In this document: one piece after another, positions 1 to 11,815 of the stretch
How positions within the stretch are numbered: the first letter of the stretch is position 1
Layout of the letters: each line of letters starts with the position of its first letter
NCBI GenBank assembly: GCA_902702965.1
Contig: CACRXP010000227.1
Coordinates: forward strand, 680,937-744,936
Length of the DNA stretch: 64,000 bases
DNA from: Spirometra erinaceieuropaei
Lineage: Eukaryota > Platyhelminthes > Cestoda > Diphyllobothriidea > Diphyllobothriidae
Reading direction: 5' to 3'
Notes under the pieces: model-generated
What the model saw: only the letters and a program-made list of their open reading frames with translations
Told to the model about the DNA's origin: nothing
Database searches by the model: none
Translations under genes and position numbers: made by a program

Positions 1-779
1 TATGAACTTTTTCTATTGTATTTTGATGTCCCCATAAATTCAATCATATTTTTAGGAGGCATTCATAAAAATGTTAATTCTTTCACTTATTTGGTGGGAG
101 ATTACGTTTTCTTTAAGTTTTTTACTTGTAGAAAGAGCACGATTCGGTTTTGAAACAGTTTCAAATTATGAAATTCTTTTAGGACTGTGAAATTTCCGTT
201 AATAAAACATGTTTCTGCATTTATTAGTGTCGCGTGTAAAGTTTTCTTAAACCTACCGCAAACTTTTATGAACCTCGTCATCTCTCTCTTTTTAATACTG
301 TATAGAAACGTATGATTTTTTTGCACACGGAATATTAACAGTTTGGGGTTTGGGAACTTTGAATTCAAGTGTAACGGCAGGTCGGGTTCACAATTATTCG
401 GGAATTGGAAGAGTCTTTTGAAACCGAATTATGCCCTTCCCTAAAGTATAAAATGTAAAGAAGACGCAATTTTCTGCCAACTGAGTAAAAGACATAATAG
501 TTTTACGCATCTTTTCTATTAAATATTATTGAATTTATGGACTCCTCGAAAAGCAATAAGAAAAATTTATACCACATAAGTAGTTAGTTTTTACAGAGTG
601 TGCTTTTTGTAAGCGGCTGATATGAGATTCGTTCAAAAACTGAAATTCGGAAGTAACTGAAATATATGGGGATCATGCTGCATGGTAATTAATATAACAA
701 CCCTACGTAAGTTATCCTTTCGAGTGGAAAACGCATTTTAGAATTTCGGTTGACATTTCTTGAGTTAGCACATCTACTG
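1..779. repeat. Foldback MITE, subfamily A, cut by window edge (copy A1)
   Basis: The right arm ends in GAGTTAGCACATCTACTG, the mirror image of the left end (CAGTAGATGTGCTAACTC) of the complete copy at 24923. The first bases of the window match the inner left arm of that copy, so the true left end lies outside. Short reading frames inside are translations of the inverted repeat and not genes. The right flank is CA rather than the TA seen at better copies, so this copy has diverged. Confidence 0.85.
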
Positions 780-3084
780 CACTTCAGAACTTCAACTAAA
801 ATTTCATGAGATAACATATCAACTATATCTGCATGTTTTTGTCGGTCAAGTACTGCAATTACATGCTTAATCCGTTCGTGGCCTGTAATAAAACTTACGA
901 TCGCACTTCTGTATGCAGCTTAGGACGCTTTCATTGTTAAGCTGACAAACCTGTAATCAAGAACAGTTGGCGGGGCGTACAATCAGCCTATCCCGTATTA
1001 TTCGGCACCATTGTTTAAATGGGTTGTTTCTGGTGAGATAACCATTAATTAGTCAGAAACCATATCAACGCTGCAGACAAGTAAAATTCTTCAACCACTC
1101 ATAAAGTCTTGCTCATGAACGACAAAAGCGCTGACTTCCTCCACACAAGGTAGCCATAGCACACAAATGTAAATCTGCAAATCGAAACGGAACAAAGGTC
1201 TAAGCAGGGACCAAAATAAACATTTCAGAAATTTCTGCACTCTGAACGAGCAACTAGACTGATTGGCATAACCAAAAACAGCGTGTCGAGTCCTGTGTTT
1301 GGCGGGCGAAAACCGACATTAGCTGTCAATGGCAGTATGGTTTTAGTTTTGTTGGTCTTTTGAAACATTCTGAGTCTAGGCAGGGTATCTCGGTAAAATT
1401 AGCTTGTTGCTATGCCTGATTTTCAATACTCTCGACAAACAAGTGTTTCGCCGATTCTGGTCCGCTGCATGATGCAGCAGCGCGGAACTCGGTCCGTCAG
1501 GAAACCTCAACATTCCATATATGTTTACTGCTATATACGCCAGTCCTCAGTATTAGGCTATGTTCTTTTTCCATCTGATAGATATCAGTCCAACCAAACA
1601 TACGTTCATTAGTTAACCCACGACCATAACCATTCAGGGTTCTGAAGATAAAAATAAGGGAAGTTATTGGGTTTTTCTTTTGGCCTTAATATGGGCAAGT
1701 ATTAGCGGTGAATTTTTAAAAACGCGCTATTTTTCTAGACATATTTCATCTAGGTGGTAAGAAAGTGTCCACTTACATGTCGGTAGTTCACATTTGTTCA
1801 TTGGCTTAGAATTATGCCTCACATCAATTATTCCCATAACCTCACTGAAATCATGATTTTTTACTAGTCAGGTGATGTTTAAAGTTTTTCGCATAATTTA
1901 AAATACCTGTGTCAGCTCCTCAAGGTTCTCGTTGAATATTGAAGGTTTGTTTAACTCGTGTTGGTACTAACTCCCACTCTCAAGTCTACGGCGCTGCGGT
2001 ACTCGGAGGTAGCTCACTCTCAGAAACTTGGCACTGACCTCTTCACCATCATCCACGCTTCGCCTAGTCGTCCCGATCGCTTGCAAAAATTCCGTCTTGC
2101 TGGCATGTTTTTTAAGCGAATGTGATAGTTTACCAGCCAGCATAACGCACCTGCCTTCCCTGGATTCTGACATTTTTAGATCATATACGCTCGCTAAATG
2201 TCATTGAAGGCAGGCCTGGAGAAGGTGATTATAGCAAAGTTTGCAAGTTTATTTTGTGAGACCGCCGTCACAGATTTCATATGAATTTTGCACCTGGGTG
2301 TGCCGATCTTTTAACTCCCTGAGATCCGACAAACAAAAACAGTCATTTTGGCAAATGAAATTTCTAAAATGTATTGGTCCCCAGGCAGAGTTCTACTGTT
2401 CCGAACGTTGCAGTGGCATTATTTTTCTGTGTACTCTACGGAAGGCTAAAGAACAAAAATTTTAGTTTGAAATTGGTGAATCGCGTCTGCAGACACCGGC
2501 GCACACTTCGTTACTTTTTGACCTCCGTAATAAAGAACGTGGTCTACAGTGTAAGCTCTCGGGACTCATGCAAAGGCACAGGATTCTTCATTTTCATTTC
2601 CACAGTGGACGGCCTTCAAAACCATCCCGGGCAAAGTCAAGGTTAGGGCCTTAGGAGAAATTTCTCCTTATGATCGGGCTTTGCACACTTAATGCCTCGG
2701 AAGGTTTAATTATTTATTCAGCTTTTCTCTGCACTAAACATCTGCCTGTATTTAACACGTGTCCGAGAGCAAATAAAACCATTCTGAAATTATATCTTAT
2801 CACTTAGGGATTTCGAAACTTTTTTACAGGTCGCGTTCTGCTAAACTCCATTGTCTCACGCATATTTTTATGCTGTGATTTTAAAAGTACATTCATTTGA
2901 CACCCAGGAATGTATTCAACCAACTGTTTCATGTGTTTATGAAATAAATGCACAGTTGTCGCCAATCCCATTAACATCGGAAGACTCTACACAAAAGTAC
3001 GCACTTTTACTATTGAAAGACACATATATAAAAAATATAATCTGAAGACAGGTGATTCTTTGAGAATAGAAATAATTTTATCAA
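780..3084. other. No identifiable gene or repeat
   Basis: About 2.3 kb without a recognisable coding motif. Open frames are all under 95 codons and match no family I know. No tandem repeat or terminal inverted repeat was found. Confidence 0.5.
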
Positions 3085-3122
3085 TAAATTTTCGACGTCA
3101 GTTCTCCGGGTCAGCCTTAGAC
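3085..3122 (-). ncRNA. Degenerate hammerhead ribozyme motif of a PLE
   Basis: The minus strand reads CTAAGGC, then a GACCCGG/CTGACGTC stem-loop, then GAAAATTT. It aligns with the intact motif at 52275-52321 (CTGAAGA, GACCTGG/CCAGCGTC, GAAAATTT). The 3' core is conserved but CUGANGA is mutated, so self-cleavage is unlikely. It sits just downstream of the PLE coding fragment on the same strand, where a PLE terminal repeat is expected. Confidence 0.55.
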
Positions 3123-3640
3123 TTAAATAAATGTACAAAAAGCTGTAAACATAGTAAACATGCTCTAAAATCAATACTTTCCCAGCGTTCCTGCCAGTAA
3201 GCGACCGTTCCATACGAGTATCTTGTATCGATAGGTTCCCGTTTCTTCCATTTTTCTCTAAGATTTTTGTTCAAGATGCGTAACTCAATATGAAGATTAA
3301 TCCATGACACATCTGATTGCATGGCTTCCAGAAATTCTTGGCCTTTGTTGGAAGAGCAGACGCCGACGATGTGAGTCTTGTTCCATGCAAAAGTGTGCCC
3401 AATATTTAGTGTATGCATGGTGATTTGAGATAGGTTGTCCCAACACTTGACAACTGACTGGTGGTCATAAATGTCTGTGGAGGCGGACTTTCGAATTTGG
3501 CCATAATATACGACCTCGCAAGTTTCACATGGAACAAGCTGACAGCGTAATGTAGTCGCTGGGCTAGGCGCCACTTCTTTTTCCAGGCGTCATTCAACGA
3601 GTTCAGACGCATTTTTAATGTAAGGGAGGGTTCGTCAAAT
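3098..3640 (-). pseudogene. PLE GIY-YIG endonuclease fragment (lineage 1)
   Basis: The translation carries the signature of a Penelope-like GIY-YIG domain: a VVYYGQIRKSAST block followed by ITMHTLNIGHTFAWNKTHIV and GQEFLEAMQSD. These match the better-preserved copy at 55142-55567 (AAYCGQPGKSASTRIHEHQ; MHTLDTGHKFAW; GREFLEAMHSD) nearly block for block. In the family this domain nicks target DNA for target-primed reverse transcription. Here the catalytic Arg block reads TDIYDHQ, so the Arg is lost. Upstream only a frameshifted linker (ending near 3640) remains and there is no reverse transcriptase, so this is a 5'-truncated dead copy. Confidence 0.85.
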
Positions 3641-3723
3641 ATTTGCTTTGGACACCTGGGTCGTCCGCTATCATAAATAAATCGGCCAATCAGGCCGCCA
3701 ACACACCATAGGTTTTCAAAATA

Positions 3724-4702
3724 CAGTGCGTGACCGATCTCATGAAATGTTGGCCAAAATTCTGGAATGCGTTTTCCATTAGGAAGGATTACTTAGGTGG
3801 GGTTGTAATACTGATTACCATGCAGCATAACCCTATAACATTTCGGACTCGCCAGGATGTCGGCTTTTGAATGCGCTTCCTTTTGACCTCCTGCAGAAAC
3901 CAAATTCGGTACAAAATTACTACTTGAATAGCATGCGCTTTTCCTATTCATTTTCGATGAGCTTATGAATTCGAATACATTTTATAGAAAACGTACATGA
4001 AAATACGCATTCTTTTACTCCTTTTGGTGAGATCTCACATTGTCTTTATATTTTATACCCGAGGAAAGTGTATATTTAGATTTTAAAATGTTTCCCGATT
4101 CCCGAGTGATTTTGAGCCTGATCTGCCATTGCATCAGAGTTAAACGATTTCAGTCCACTAGGTGCATGCCTTCCGCGTAGGGAAAGTCATGTATTCCTCT
4201 ATGCCTTTAAAAAGATACCATATAGAATTTGTAAAATTGTGCAATGGATCCAGACCCTGTTGTACATTTCATGGGGAGCATTGATAAACGGAAATGTGTT
4301 GTCTTGCATGCATGGATATCTTAAAGATCTCATAATTAAAACTTTTTAAAACCAAATGTACACATTTTTGATACAATTTCTGGGGAAAATGTGATTTTTT
4401 ACCAAAGGAAAAAAGAAAGCGTATTTTGTGCGTGTTTTCTATAAAATATATTTGAATTTATAAGACCATCGAAAATCAATGGGAAAAATGCATGTTACTT
4501 AAGTAGTCCTTTTTTACCGAGTGTGGTTTCTGCAGGAGGTCAAAGAGAAGTCTATTCAAAAGCCGACATCCTGACGAGTCCGAATTGCTATAGTGTTATA
4601 CTGCTTACTAATCAATATTACAACCCCATCTAAGTAATCCTTCCTAGTCGAAAACGCATTTCAGAAGTACGGCTAACATTTCATGAGATCGGTCACGCAC
4701 TG
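3724..4702. repeat. Foldback MITE, subfamily B, complete with TA duplications (copy B1)
   Basis: A 979 bp element starts CAGTGCGTGACCGATCTC and ends with the exact reverse complement, bounded by TA at 3722-3723 and 4703-4704. The inverted arms extend far inward, giving a long hairpin with a short centre. TA duplication and CAGT termini are typical of the Tc1/mariner group; the element has no transposase, so it is non-autonomous. Confidence 0.93.
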
Positions 4703-4704
4703 TA

Positions 4705-5394
4705 TTGCCGTTAGCAAGAACCACTGGATGCCTAACGGGCATGACTTCGTCGGACCTGACCCGAACATTCAAAACTGTAAACAACAACCAAGACAACGGA
4801 TGTCGATTTAAAAAACCTGCTAAATCAAAGAAATCAATGATTTGAATCCTTTTCATCAAGTAGGCCACTCAGGCAGGATTATGATGCAACGATTTTGTGC
4901 GTGTGAGAGGAACTTATGTGCGCCATGCACTTCGTACTTCCCACACATTTGTGCTTTCTGGCAGCAAGCCAAATTTTCGAATCATTCGTCACTTCCAACA
5001 AGCGCGCACATGACGCGCACACAACCACACACACACAACAAACATAAGGGCAGTTTTGATTATTTTCAGTTAGCCACGACGGAGTATTTTACTGTTTGAA
5101 GTTTGACCACCCACCGATGTCAGTCAGTAAATAGTGCCCAATGTGCCCATTAGCAGTTCTGGCTTTTCGCTCATGTGGGCGATGTGAATGGTTGACATTT
5201 TGAAGTGAGCTTGGGCCTGCCGATTTTGGCATTAAAATCAGCATGAAAATAGCATGCAGTGTAGTCGCGTATTTTGTGCGAATACCTCATCAGTAAAGTG
5301 CGACGGTAGGTGAGGGGAGATTAAGGAATGTCCGAATCGGAGGCCTCTGCTCGGCGTAGCTCGTTATATGAAAGTAAAGTAGCCGAGGGTGACT
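4705..5394. other. No identifiable gene
   Basis: Contains a short CA-rich stretch near 5025-5040 and otherwise nothing recognisable. Confidence 0.5.
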
Positions 5395-5637
5395 TTGGAA
5401 ATTTAAATTATTCTGACTCAACTGTGAAAAACTCGGTGACCTCGATGAGATTTGAGCCCGCGACAGCGAGGGGAAGGTTTGAGAACAGCCGATGTTCTGC
5501 CCACTTAAGCTACGAGGCCCTACCGGGAGCCATGAGATTATCCACCTTCGGGTCAACTTACCCGCCGAGCCTACTTCAACTTGTGAAGCCCACCAAATCA
5601 GATACAGTATGCTGACTGTCCAGGCAGGATTTCCTAA
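5395..5637 (-). repeat. tRNA-derived SINE, minus-strand copy
   Basis: On the minus strand a polymerase III box A (TAGCTTAAGTGG, 5501-5512) lies 41 bp upstream of a weak box B (GGGCTCAAATCTC, 5447-5459). The sequence continues into a tail, GTCAGAATAATTTAAAT. About 100 bp upstream of the tRNA-like part is also shared with the plus-strand copy at 5765-6045, so the repeated unit is larger than the tRNA segment. Confidence 0.82.
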
Positions 5638-5654
5638 GTAATCCGTCTAGAATC

Positions 5655-5760
5655 TACCAGATGCTTTCCAGGTTCTCGTCGTGCACTTGAATCCCACGGA
5701 GATCACCGAGGATTTCACGGTTAGGTCAAAATAAATTATTTAAAATCTTCCCAACTATCT
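5655..5760 (+). repeat. tRNA-derived SINE, 3' fragment
   Basis: Retains a box B-like ACTTGAATCCC near 5685-5695, followed by the same tail seen in the flanking copies (GATCACCGAGG ... TCAAAATAAATTATTT). Box A is not recognisable. It lies between two fuller copies in opposite orientations. Confidence 0.7.
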
Positions 5761-5764
5761 TTTG

Positions 5765-6045
5765 ATTACGTTAGCTTGGTAGCCATCTGGTGGATTCCAC
5801 ATGGGTTTCTTAGGAACTCGTATTCTATCTGATTTGATGGATTCCATAGGTAACATAAGGCTGGGCTGGTAAATATTAGATCCCGGTGGGGCCTCGTGGC
5901 TCAGGTGGATAGAGCGTTGACTAACCTCAAGCATTCCAATTGCTGTTGTGGGTTCGAATCCCACTGAAGCCGCCGGGTCTTTCGAAGATAAATCAGAATA
6001 AATTATTTGAATTCTGTCACCTATTACACTCAAACTACCTGTAAA
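5765..6045 (+). repeat. tRNA-derived SINE, best copy
   Basis: Box A TGGCTCAGGTGG (5897-5908) and box B GGGTTCGAATCCC (5950-5962) both match the polymerase III consensus at normal spacing. A working tRNA gene is unlikely: the 5' GGGCCTC and the 3' GAAGCCGCC do not form a clean acceptor stem, no anticodon loop is clear, and the unit continues into the shared tail AAATCAGAATAAATTATTTG. The 5' extension (from about 5800) is shared with the minus-strand copy. Confidence 0.87.
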
Positions 6046-7784
6046 TATGATTTTATGTTTGGACTCGCTAGGAATACATAATCAACGGCAGTGCAAAAAA
6101 TCGTTGGTTATTTTATGGAAAAGGTATACTGCACCAATTTTCTAGACCGCTCCGTTGAATTTCCTGGGTTCGGGGGTGGTGGATGTGTCAGATAGGATCG
6201 TATAGACTTTTCTGAACTCACACACTCTAGTGTATAAGTTACTGGAAATTCTTCAACCTACTCGTGGCTCCGTGGTTTTGTCCACCAAACAAGCTGCATG
6301 GTAGTAGCGCTTAATTAAAACGAAGTTACACTTGCTCACAACACGAGTTTATCGGACTGCGCTGAGTCTGCGCGTGCCCTTAACTACTGCCGTACATGTA
6401 TACGCCAAGTCAACCGTCGTGTGCAATCTCATCATCGGTCGACTGCAACGCACGGATGATTCATGGGGAACTGAAGAAATAATGGGACCGCAACAAAGCG
6501 GAAATCCTGCCCCCAAGCCAGTCAACGCATTCCCCACCACTTCTTAGCGCGAACCTTTTGCTATTTTCACCCCCGTGAGAACCGGAGGCACTTATGAAAT
6601 CCGGTCGTGCGTGACACGTGTAGACGGGTCGTTTGGTCTTGCCAGCTCTTACGATCGTAGAAAAAATGGTGCCGACAGTGAGGCTGAACCCATCCTCACA
6701 GCAAATCAGCGCATTCCCAATTAATCTGGTGCGACTGAACCTACCATGACGGGCAGATGGCGATTTGAGCGTCGTCCACAGTGTGCCTCACAGCACTGTG
6801 CGCACAGGGACAGTGACTCGTGAGCGATAAAAAACTTGTGCGGAATCTGCTGCTCTGCATCCTTAGCAAACTGAGCCCGGTGTCAAGACAGAGTCAAAAA
6901 GATCGGTGGCGGGATCGAGCACAAAAAGCTCTCTACGCGTGCCACACACGTCTGGTTCGCGCCCGAGAAACAGGACGTGCCAACGGTCGTGACTTGGGGG
7001 TCCGTCAGGTGACGAGACAACTTGATCCTCCTCTGAAACGAGGCCCATCCTGCAATCATTGCCCCTTACTGTGGTCCTCTTCTCTGTGGATGTGAGTTCA
7101 TGTGTGATCCGCTCCATATTGAGACTGTTTGTCACGTCGAACATTGTGGCACGTCTAATCCCGTGTCGGTATGACTCGAACAAGTCACCAGTGTTGGGTA
7201 CGAGGAAGTGACATTGTGATTAACGCAGCTCTAGAACAAGGTATTCGATAATTCGTACGGAGATAAAAGACCATCCGCTTTCCTAAGACCGTTAATCTAT
7301 GTCACACATACATGCATTTTGACAGTAGGAAATGTCATGTCAACGTGAAAGGACATTCTGGTGTTTATAAGTTGTTTTGCCGAAGACTCTTCACGACAGA
7401 CTTCACAGTTGGAAAGAGGCAACCCTTGTGGGTCAAAACAGAGTATCAGTCTAAAGATGTTTGAGTATAAATTCGATCAACACTAGTTTGATTCAATTAG
7501 CTGAACACTTTACTTTCAAAGGTGTTTGGTCAGCTCAGAAGAGACCCACAAACAGAAGCCTTTAAAAGTTACAAGAAAAGTGGTGTTTTCTTGTCCGGGC
7601 ACACGGGTGCAGTTTTAAATTTGTATAAGTAAAATCGGCATGAAAGTACATTCGCCTCTCAGTGGTTTGTCGGTCGATGTGATTAAAAACATTATAGTGC
7701 TTTATGACTATTTTCATTTTGGCATTTTTACACTCTGCGCGAAGCTATCGCGCCAAAAATAAATTTTTAGAAGATTGTTTTTCG
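6046..7784. other. No identifiable gene
   Basis: About 1.7 kb. Overlapping frames near 6820-7180 on both strands are short and match no family I recognise. Confidence 0.45.
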
Positions 7785-8217
7785 GATAAGATGTGGCTAT
7801 GTAGCCGCGCTTGATGGACACAATACTGCTGACCTTCTTAATTACTTTAAATTGATATGATTACGTTGGCATGGCGTTGCTGTACGTTGCGGCGTGTGTT
7901 CAGTTGACGGCCTTGTTTATTTGTTGTCGCATCTACCTTTTGGCTCAATGCCGGTGGTCTTTCGGCTTGTCATCTTCTAACTTTCGCGTTCGACGTTTCA
8001 GGATTGGGGTTTAGGGCTGCGCTTAAGGGTAAGGGTCAGGAGTCAGGGCTTAGGGTTCGGGTTAGACGTTAGGGTTATTGGTTATGGTGAGGGGTTGGGA
8101 TTAGTCGCCTGTGCGGTCCCTGGCCTCACCTGTAAAAACCCTTATTACCACCGGTTCCTTATTACAGGTGGCTGGGCTTTGTTTACTCGAGATGCGGCTA
8201 CATAATCACAGCTTACT
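7785..8217. mobile_element. TTAGGG-bearing foldback element, family C (copy C1)
   Basis: Starts AAGATGTGGCTATGTAGCC and ends with a diverged reverse complement (GGCTACATAATCACAGCTT). The interior has a degenerate TTAGGG/TTGGGG array (about 8000-8100) and the family block ACCACCGGTTCCTTATTACAGG. By analogy with the copy at 32957-33327 the flanking 8-mers should be target duplications; GTTTTTCG and GCATTTCT agree only partly. No coding capacity. Confidence 0.75.
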
Positions 8218-9179
8218 GCATTTCTCTCCGATGTCTTTCTATCTCCCTGGGAGGTCGCTACTTTTGCAGCTTGACTAGTGCGCTGGAGAATAAGTTTTTC
8301 AGCTGTTTAGGAGGCGTCCGCGACAGAAAAGGGCGCGCTATTAATGCACCGTGTGGCCAGGTTCCACTCATCCAACACGGTAGTTTCAATATAAAAGCAC
8401 TCTCAAAGTTTGCAATTTTCGTATGTTTAAAGGGCTGCTTTCGACGGTCTATACCAAAATGATAATAGCCCATTTTAAACATCAGATCGATTTTCTATAT
8501 AACGCCGCGAACGATGCAACTTTGAAAGCACAATACCCACCCAAATCCTATTTCAATAAATGGCTGGAAAAAAGTTCGCTTAAGTTAATCTAATTTGAAA
8601 TACTTGGCTCAGGTTCGTTCGTACATTCCCAGGCTCTTCCTGTTTAATTTCGGTGGAAACGTGAGTTGGCGCCTCTTCATAGCCAGATTTTCTTGAGAAC
8701 CCGCGTTCGCATTGACGAGAGGCAACAAATGGTAACTCACCGAGAAAAGCGCTTTGGCAATTTTTCACTAAAATCCACCTGTGAAAATGTCACGATGCAC
8801 TAAGAAGATGTGCCTACTGTTAAATTCTATGAAAACGCATAACCACTTTAATTAACTTATCTTGTTTATACGTAAGCTTTAGAACTACTGCGTGAAGGAG
8901 AAGAAACACTGGATCTCGGGACACATGTGAGTGGCAACGACAGCTGTTGCCCGCGAGGACAGCTTTTAGTCCAAGGTCAGCGCCGTGCAGGGATTTTCAA
9001 ACATTCACGTCGGCTTCTTTTGAACAGCCTTTCGTCATTGCAGCTGCAAGGAAAATGTAATTAGAGACGGGCTAGTCAGTTCGCAGGACATTACAGAAAA
9101 AAGGCGTGTTCAACAACTGTTCCGGTTCCGTTTCTGACAGGATTTGCTGTCGAAAGTAAGCCTCTCGCACCGAATTCGC
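8218..9179. other. No identifiable gene
   Basis: Overlapping short frames at 8258-8482 on both strands are incompatible with each other and match no family. No repeat structure seen. Confidence 0.45.
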
Positions 9180-9401
9180 GATCTAAATTAGGTAACAGTC
9201 AGGTGACTGAGAAGTGCCACTGTGCTGGGGTTTCCAGCCCCCTTGTCTGTATTCATTAAAAGCATTTCAATTTTTGGTGTGCTGACAAAGGGATTGACGG
9301 CTCGACCGTCGTACCTGACACTGTCCACTGTGCCTGCTCCACTGCAAGATGGAGCAGGCAAAGTGACCTAAGTGTGAAATATATTTACGCAATATCCGCC
9401 G
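9180..9401 (+). repeat. Direct duplication, left copy
   Basis: About 222 bp, from GATCTAAATTAGG to GCAATATCCGCCG, repeated with moderate divergence at 9894-10113. Includes a small hairpin, CCTGCTCC...GGAGCAGG. It flanks a TTAGGG-rich family C segment. Confidence 0.85.
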
Positions 9402-9893
9402 TGTCTACCTTTTTGGCCCAATGCCGGTGGTCTTTCCTGACTTTCGTCCTGTTGCATCCTTCTAACATTTACATCGGATGTTTCAGGGTTAGGGTTTGGG
9501 GCTCCGGTTAAGAGTTTGGGTAAGGGTTACGGTTAGAGCGTCAGGGTTATGGTTGGGGTTAGAGTTAATGTCAGGGGTGAGGGTTAGGACTTAGGGATTA
9601 GGGTTGGGGCTAGGATTAGCGTTAGGGCTAGGGGTTCGAGTTAAGGGGTTAGGAGTTATGGCAACTACTTCTCAATCACTCAAAGAACAACCGCGAATCC
9701 CCGATTGCTTTTCATCTGCATGCAATTACTTGACCTCGTCGCCCGTGCGTTCCTCGGCCCCACCTTTAAAAGCCCCTTATTTACCACCGGTCCCGTATTG
9801 CAGGTGGCTGAGGTTTGTTTACCTCAGGTGCGGCTATATAACCACGTCTTACCCTTAACTCTAGTCATAATCCTAACCCTAGCTACTAACCCT
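9402..9893 (+). mobile_element. TTAGGG-rich family C segment between direct repeats (copy C2)
   Basis: Shares with C1 the block CAATGCCGGTGGTCTTTC, a degenerate TTAGGG/TTGGGG array (about 9486-9660), the ACCACCGGTCCCGTATT block and the right-hand terminal sequence GGTGCGGCTATATAACCACG. A short CCCTAA-like stretch follows at 9854-9893. The left terminal repeat is missing, so the element is truncated. Confidence 0.75.
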
Positions 9894-10113
9894 GATCTAA
9901 ATTAGGTAAAAGTCAGGTGACTGAGAATTACCACTGTGCTGGGGTTTCCAGCCACCTCGTCTGTATTCATTGAAAGAATTTTAGTTCTTGGTGTAATGAC
10001 GAAGGGATTAACGGCTCGACCGTCGTACCCGACAACGTCCACTGTGTGCTCCACAACAATATGGAGCAGGCAAAGTGACCTAAATGTGAAATATATTTAC
10101 GCAATATCCGCCG
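9894..10113 (+). repeat. Direct duplication, right copy
   Basis: Second copy of the 9180-9401 unit at an offset of 714 bp, same orientation. Both copies begin at GATCTAAATTA and end at ATATCCGCCG, so the boundaries are sharp. Confidence 0.85.
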
Positions 10114-10441
10114 CAGTCCCAGCTCCTGCCCGATCGGGGCTCGGTGCCAAGACGGAGGGAGGGCGCAGGTGGATGGTACAGTCACGCCTGCACCCCGGCG
10201 ATCCATTCCGCACCCGCTGGTGCACACAAAAAATCACCTGGATTTTAACCGAAAACAAAAATGGAGGGGAGCGGCAGGAATTCCATCCCACTCCCCAACT
10301 GGATCCGCCGTCAAGGCATAGTCAAGAAGGCGGAGGCAGTAAAGGCCTCAGGCGATCGGCACTGCTGGACTCGCACTTAGGCGTACGAACACACTCGACC
10401 AGGATTTTAAGCAATGACAGCACCAAAACGGGTCAGAAATA
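10114..10441. other. Unassigned, part resembles a repeat near 38.85 kb
   Basis: GGACTCGCACTTAGGCGTAC (about 10368-10387) is close to the reverse complement of sequence at about 38850. Nothing else is recognisable. The open frame here lacks any family motif. Confidence 0.35.
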
Positions 10442-11434
10442 CAGTAGGCGGGCTAATTCATGAAATATCAACCGAAATTCCGAAATGCGTTTTCGTTTCG
10501 AAAAGATTAATGAAGTAGGGATGTAAAACTAGTCCCTCTGCAATATAATTCTATGATATTTCGCTTATGCCAGGATGCCGGCTTTTAAATAAACTTCCTT
10601 CCGGCTTCATGCAAAAACTACACTCCGAAAAAAATGACTACTTAAGTAGCATGAATTGTTCTCATTTATTTTCGATGCCCTTAAAAATTCAATTATATTT
10701 CATGGAGAAACGCACAAAAGTATGCACTCTTTTGCTCATTCGATAGACAATTACGTCTTCTTCCAATCATATACTTGAAGGAAGAATATAATTCGGTGTT
10801 CAAAAAATTTTATAATTCTCGAAAAAATTTGAACCTGCTCTACCGTTACACTTGGATTCGGGGTTTTCAAACTACAAGCCGTATATTTTCCGCGTATTGA
10901 AAACCACACATTTCTATGCGGTATTAAGAGGAGACCGTAAGGAGTTCATCAAATTTAGCAGTGGATTTGACCCATATTGTAAACTTTAGAAGCCACATTG
11001 GTGAATGCAGAGATATGACGATTTATGAACGGCCATTTCACGTTATTTAAAAGCCCCACAATTGGGAACTTTTTTAAAAACCGAAATATGTCCCTCCTTT
11101 GAGTATGAAATTGGAAGAAGACGTAATTTTCTACAGACTGAGCAAGAGAATAAATATTTCTATGTAAGTTTTCCATGAAATATAACTGATTTTAGGGGAT
11201 TCGAAAATCAATGAGAAAAATTCATATTACATAAAGAGTCGTTTTTTACAGAGTGTAGTTTTTGCATGCAGCCGGAAGGAAGTTCATCCGAAAGCCGGCA
11301 TCCTGAAGTAACTAAATTATTATAGAATTATGTTGCGGACTGATCAGTTTTACAACCCTATTTAATTAATCTTTTCGAAACGAAAACGCATTTCAGAATT
11401 TCGGTTGATATTTCATGAGTTAGTCCAGCTACGG
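10442..11434. repeat. Foldback MITE, subfamily A, complete (copy A2)
   Basis: 993 bp from CAGTAGGCGGGCTAATTCATG to a mirror-image right end CATGAGTTAGTCCAGCTACGG, flanked by TA at 10440-10441 and 11435-11436. It has long inverted arms and no transposase. Confidence 0.92.
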
Positions 11435-11815
11435 TATGGCGAAGATGACTAGCCTGCTATGCTCACGACCTGTAAACTCAGGGGGAGCGCGAGTGCATCT
11501 CTTGGCAGTGAACCAGGTGTCAGAGAACTGCCAGCGCACACCAGGCTCCGAGGGCCACGGTTTGCTGATTCTGGCATAGGTGACGCTTACAATCCTTGAG
11601 GCTCCGGAAGGCGCCACGCAGCCCTGCATTTGCCTAAGTCATCGCCCTTCAAAGGCTGGGCAAAGAGATTACCACTGTATCCACTGACCAAATTCAACGT
11701 TCGCACCTTAAGTAACACCGTGTAATGTTACAGAGAATAAATAAAGAAAGCCATTGGCGCCAGATAATTTAATGATTCTGCAGAATATTTATGACAATCA
11801 ATAGTAGTGAAAATC
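11435..11815. other. No identifiable gene
   Basis: Unique-looking sequence between a MITE and a ribozyme-bearing repeat; nothing recognised. Confidence 0.45.

Noticed and set aside
5890..5975. A functional tRNA gene
   Set aside because: Box A and box B fit, but acceptor stem pairing and anticodon loop are poor, and the sequence is part of a repeated unit with a tail.
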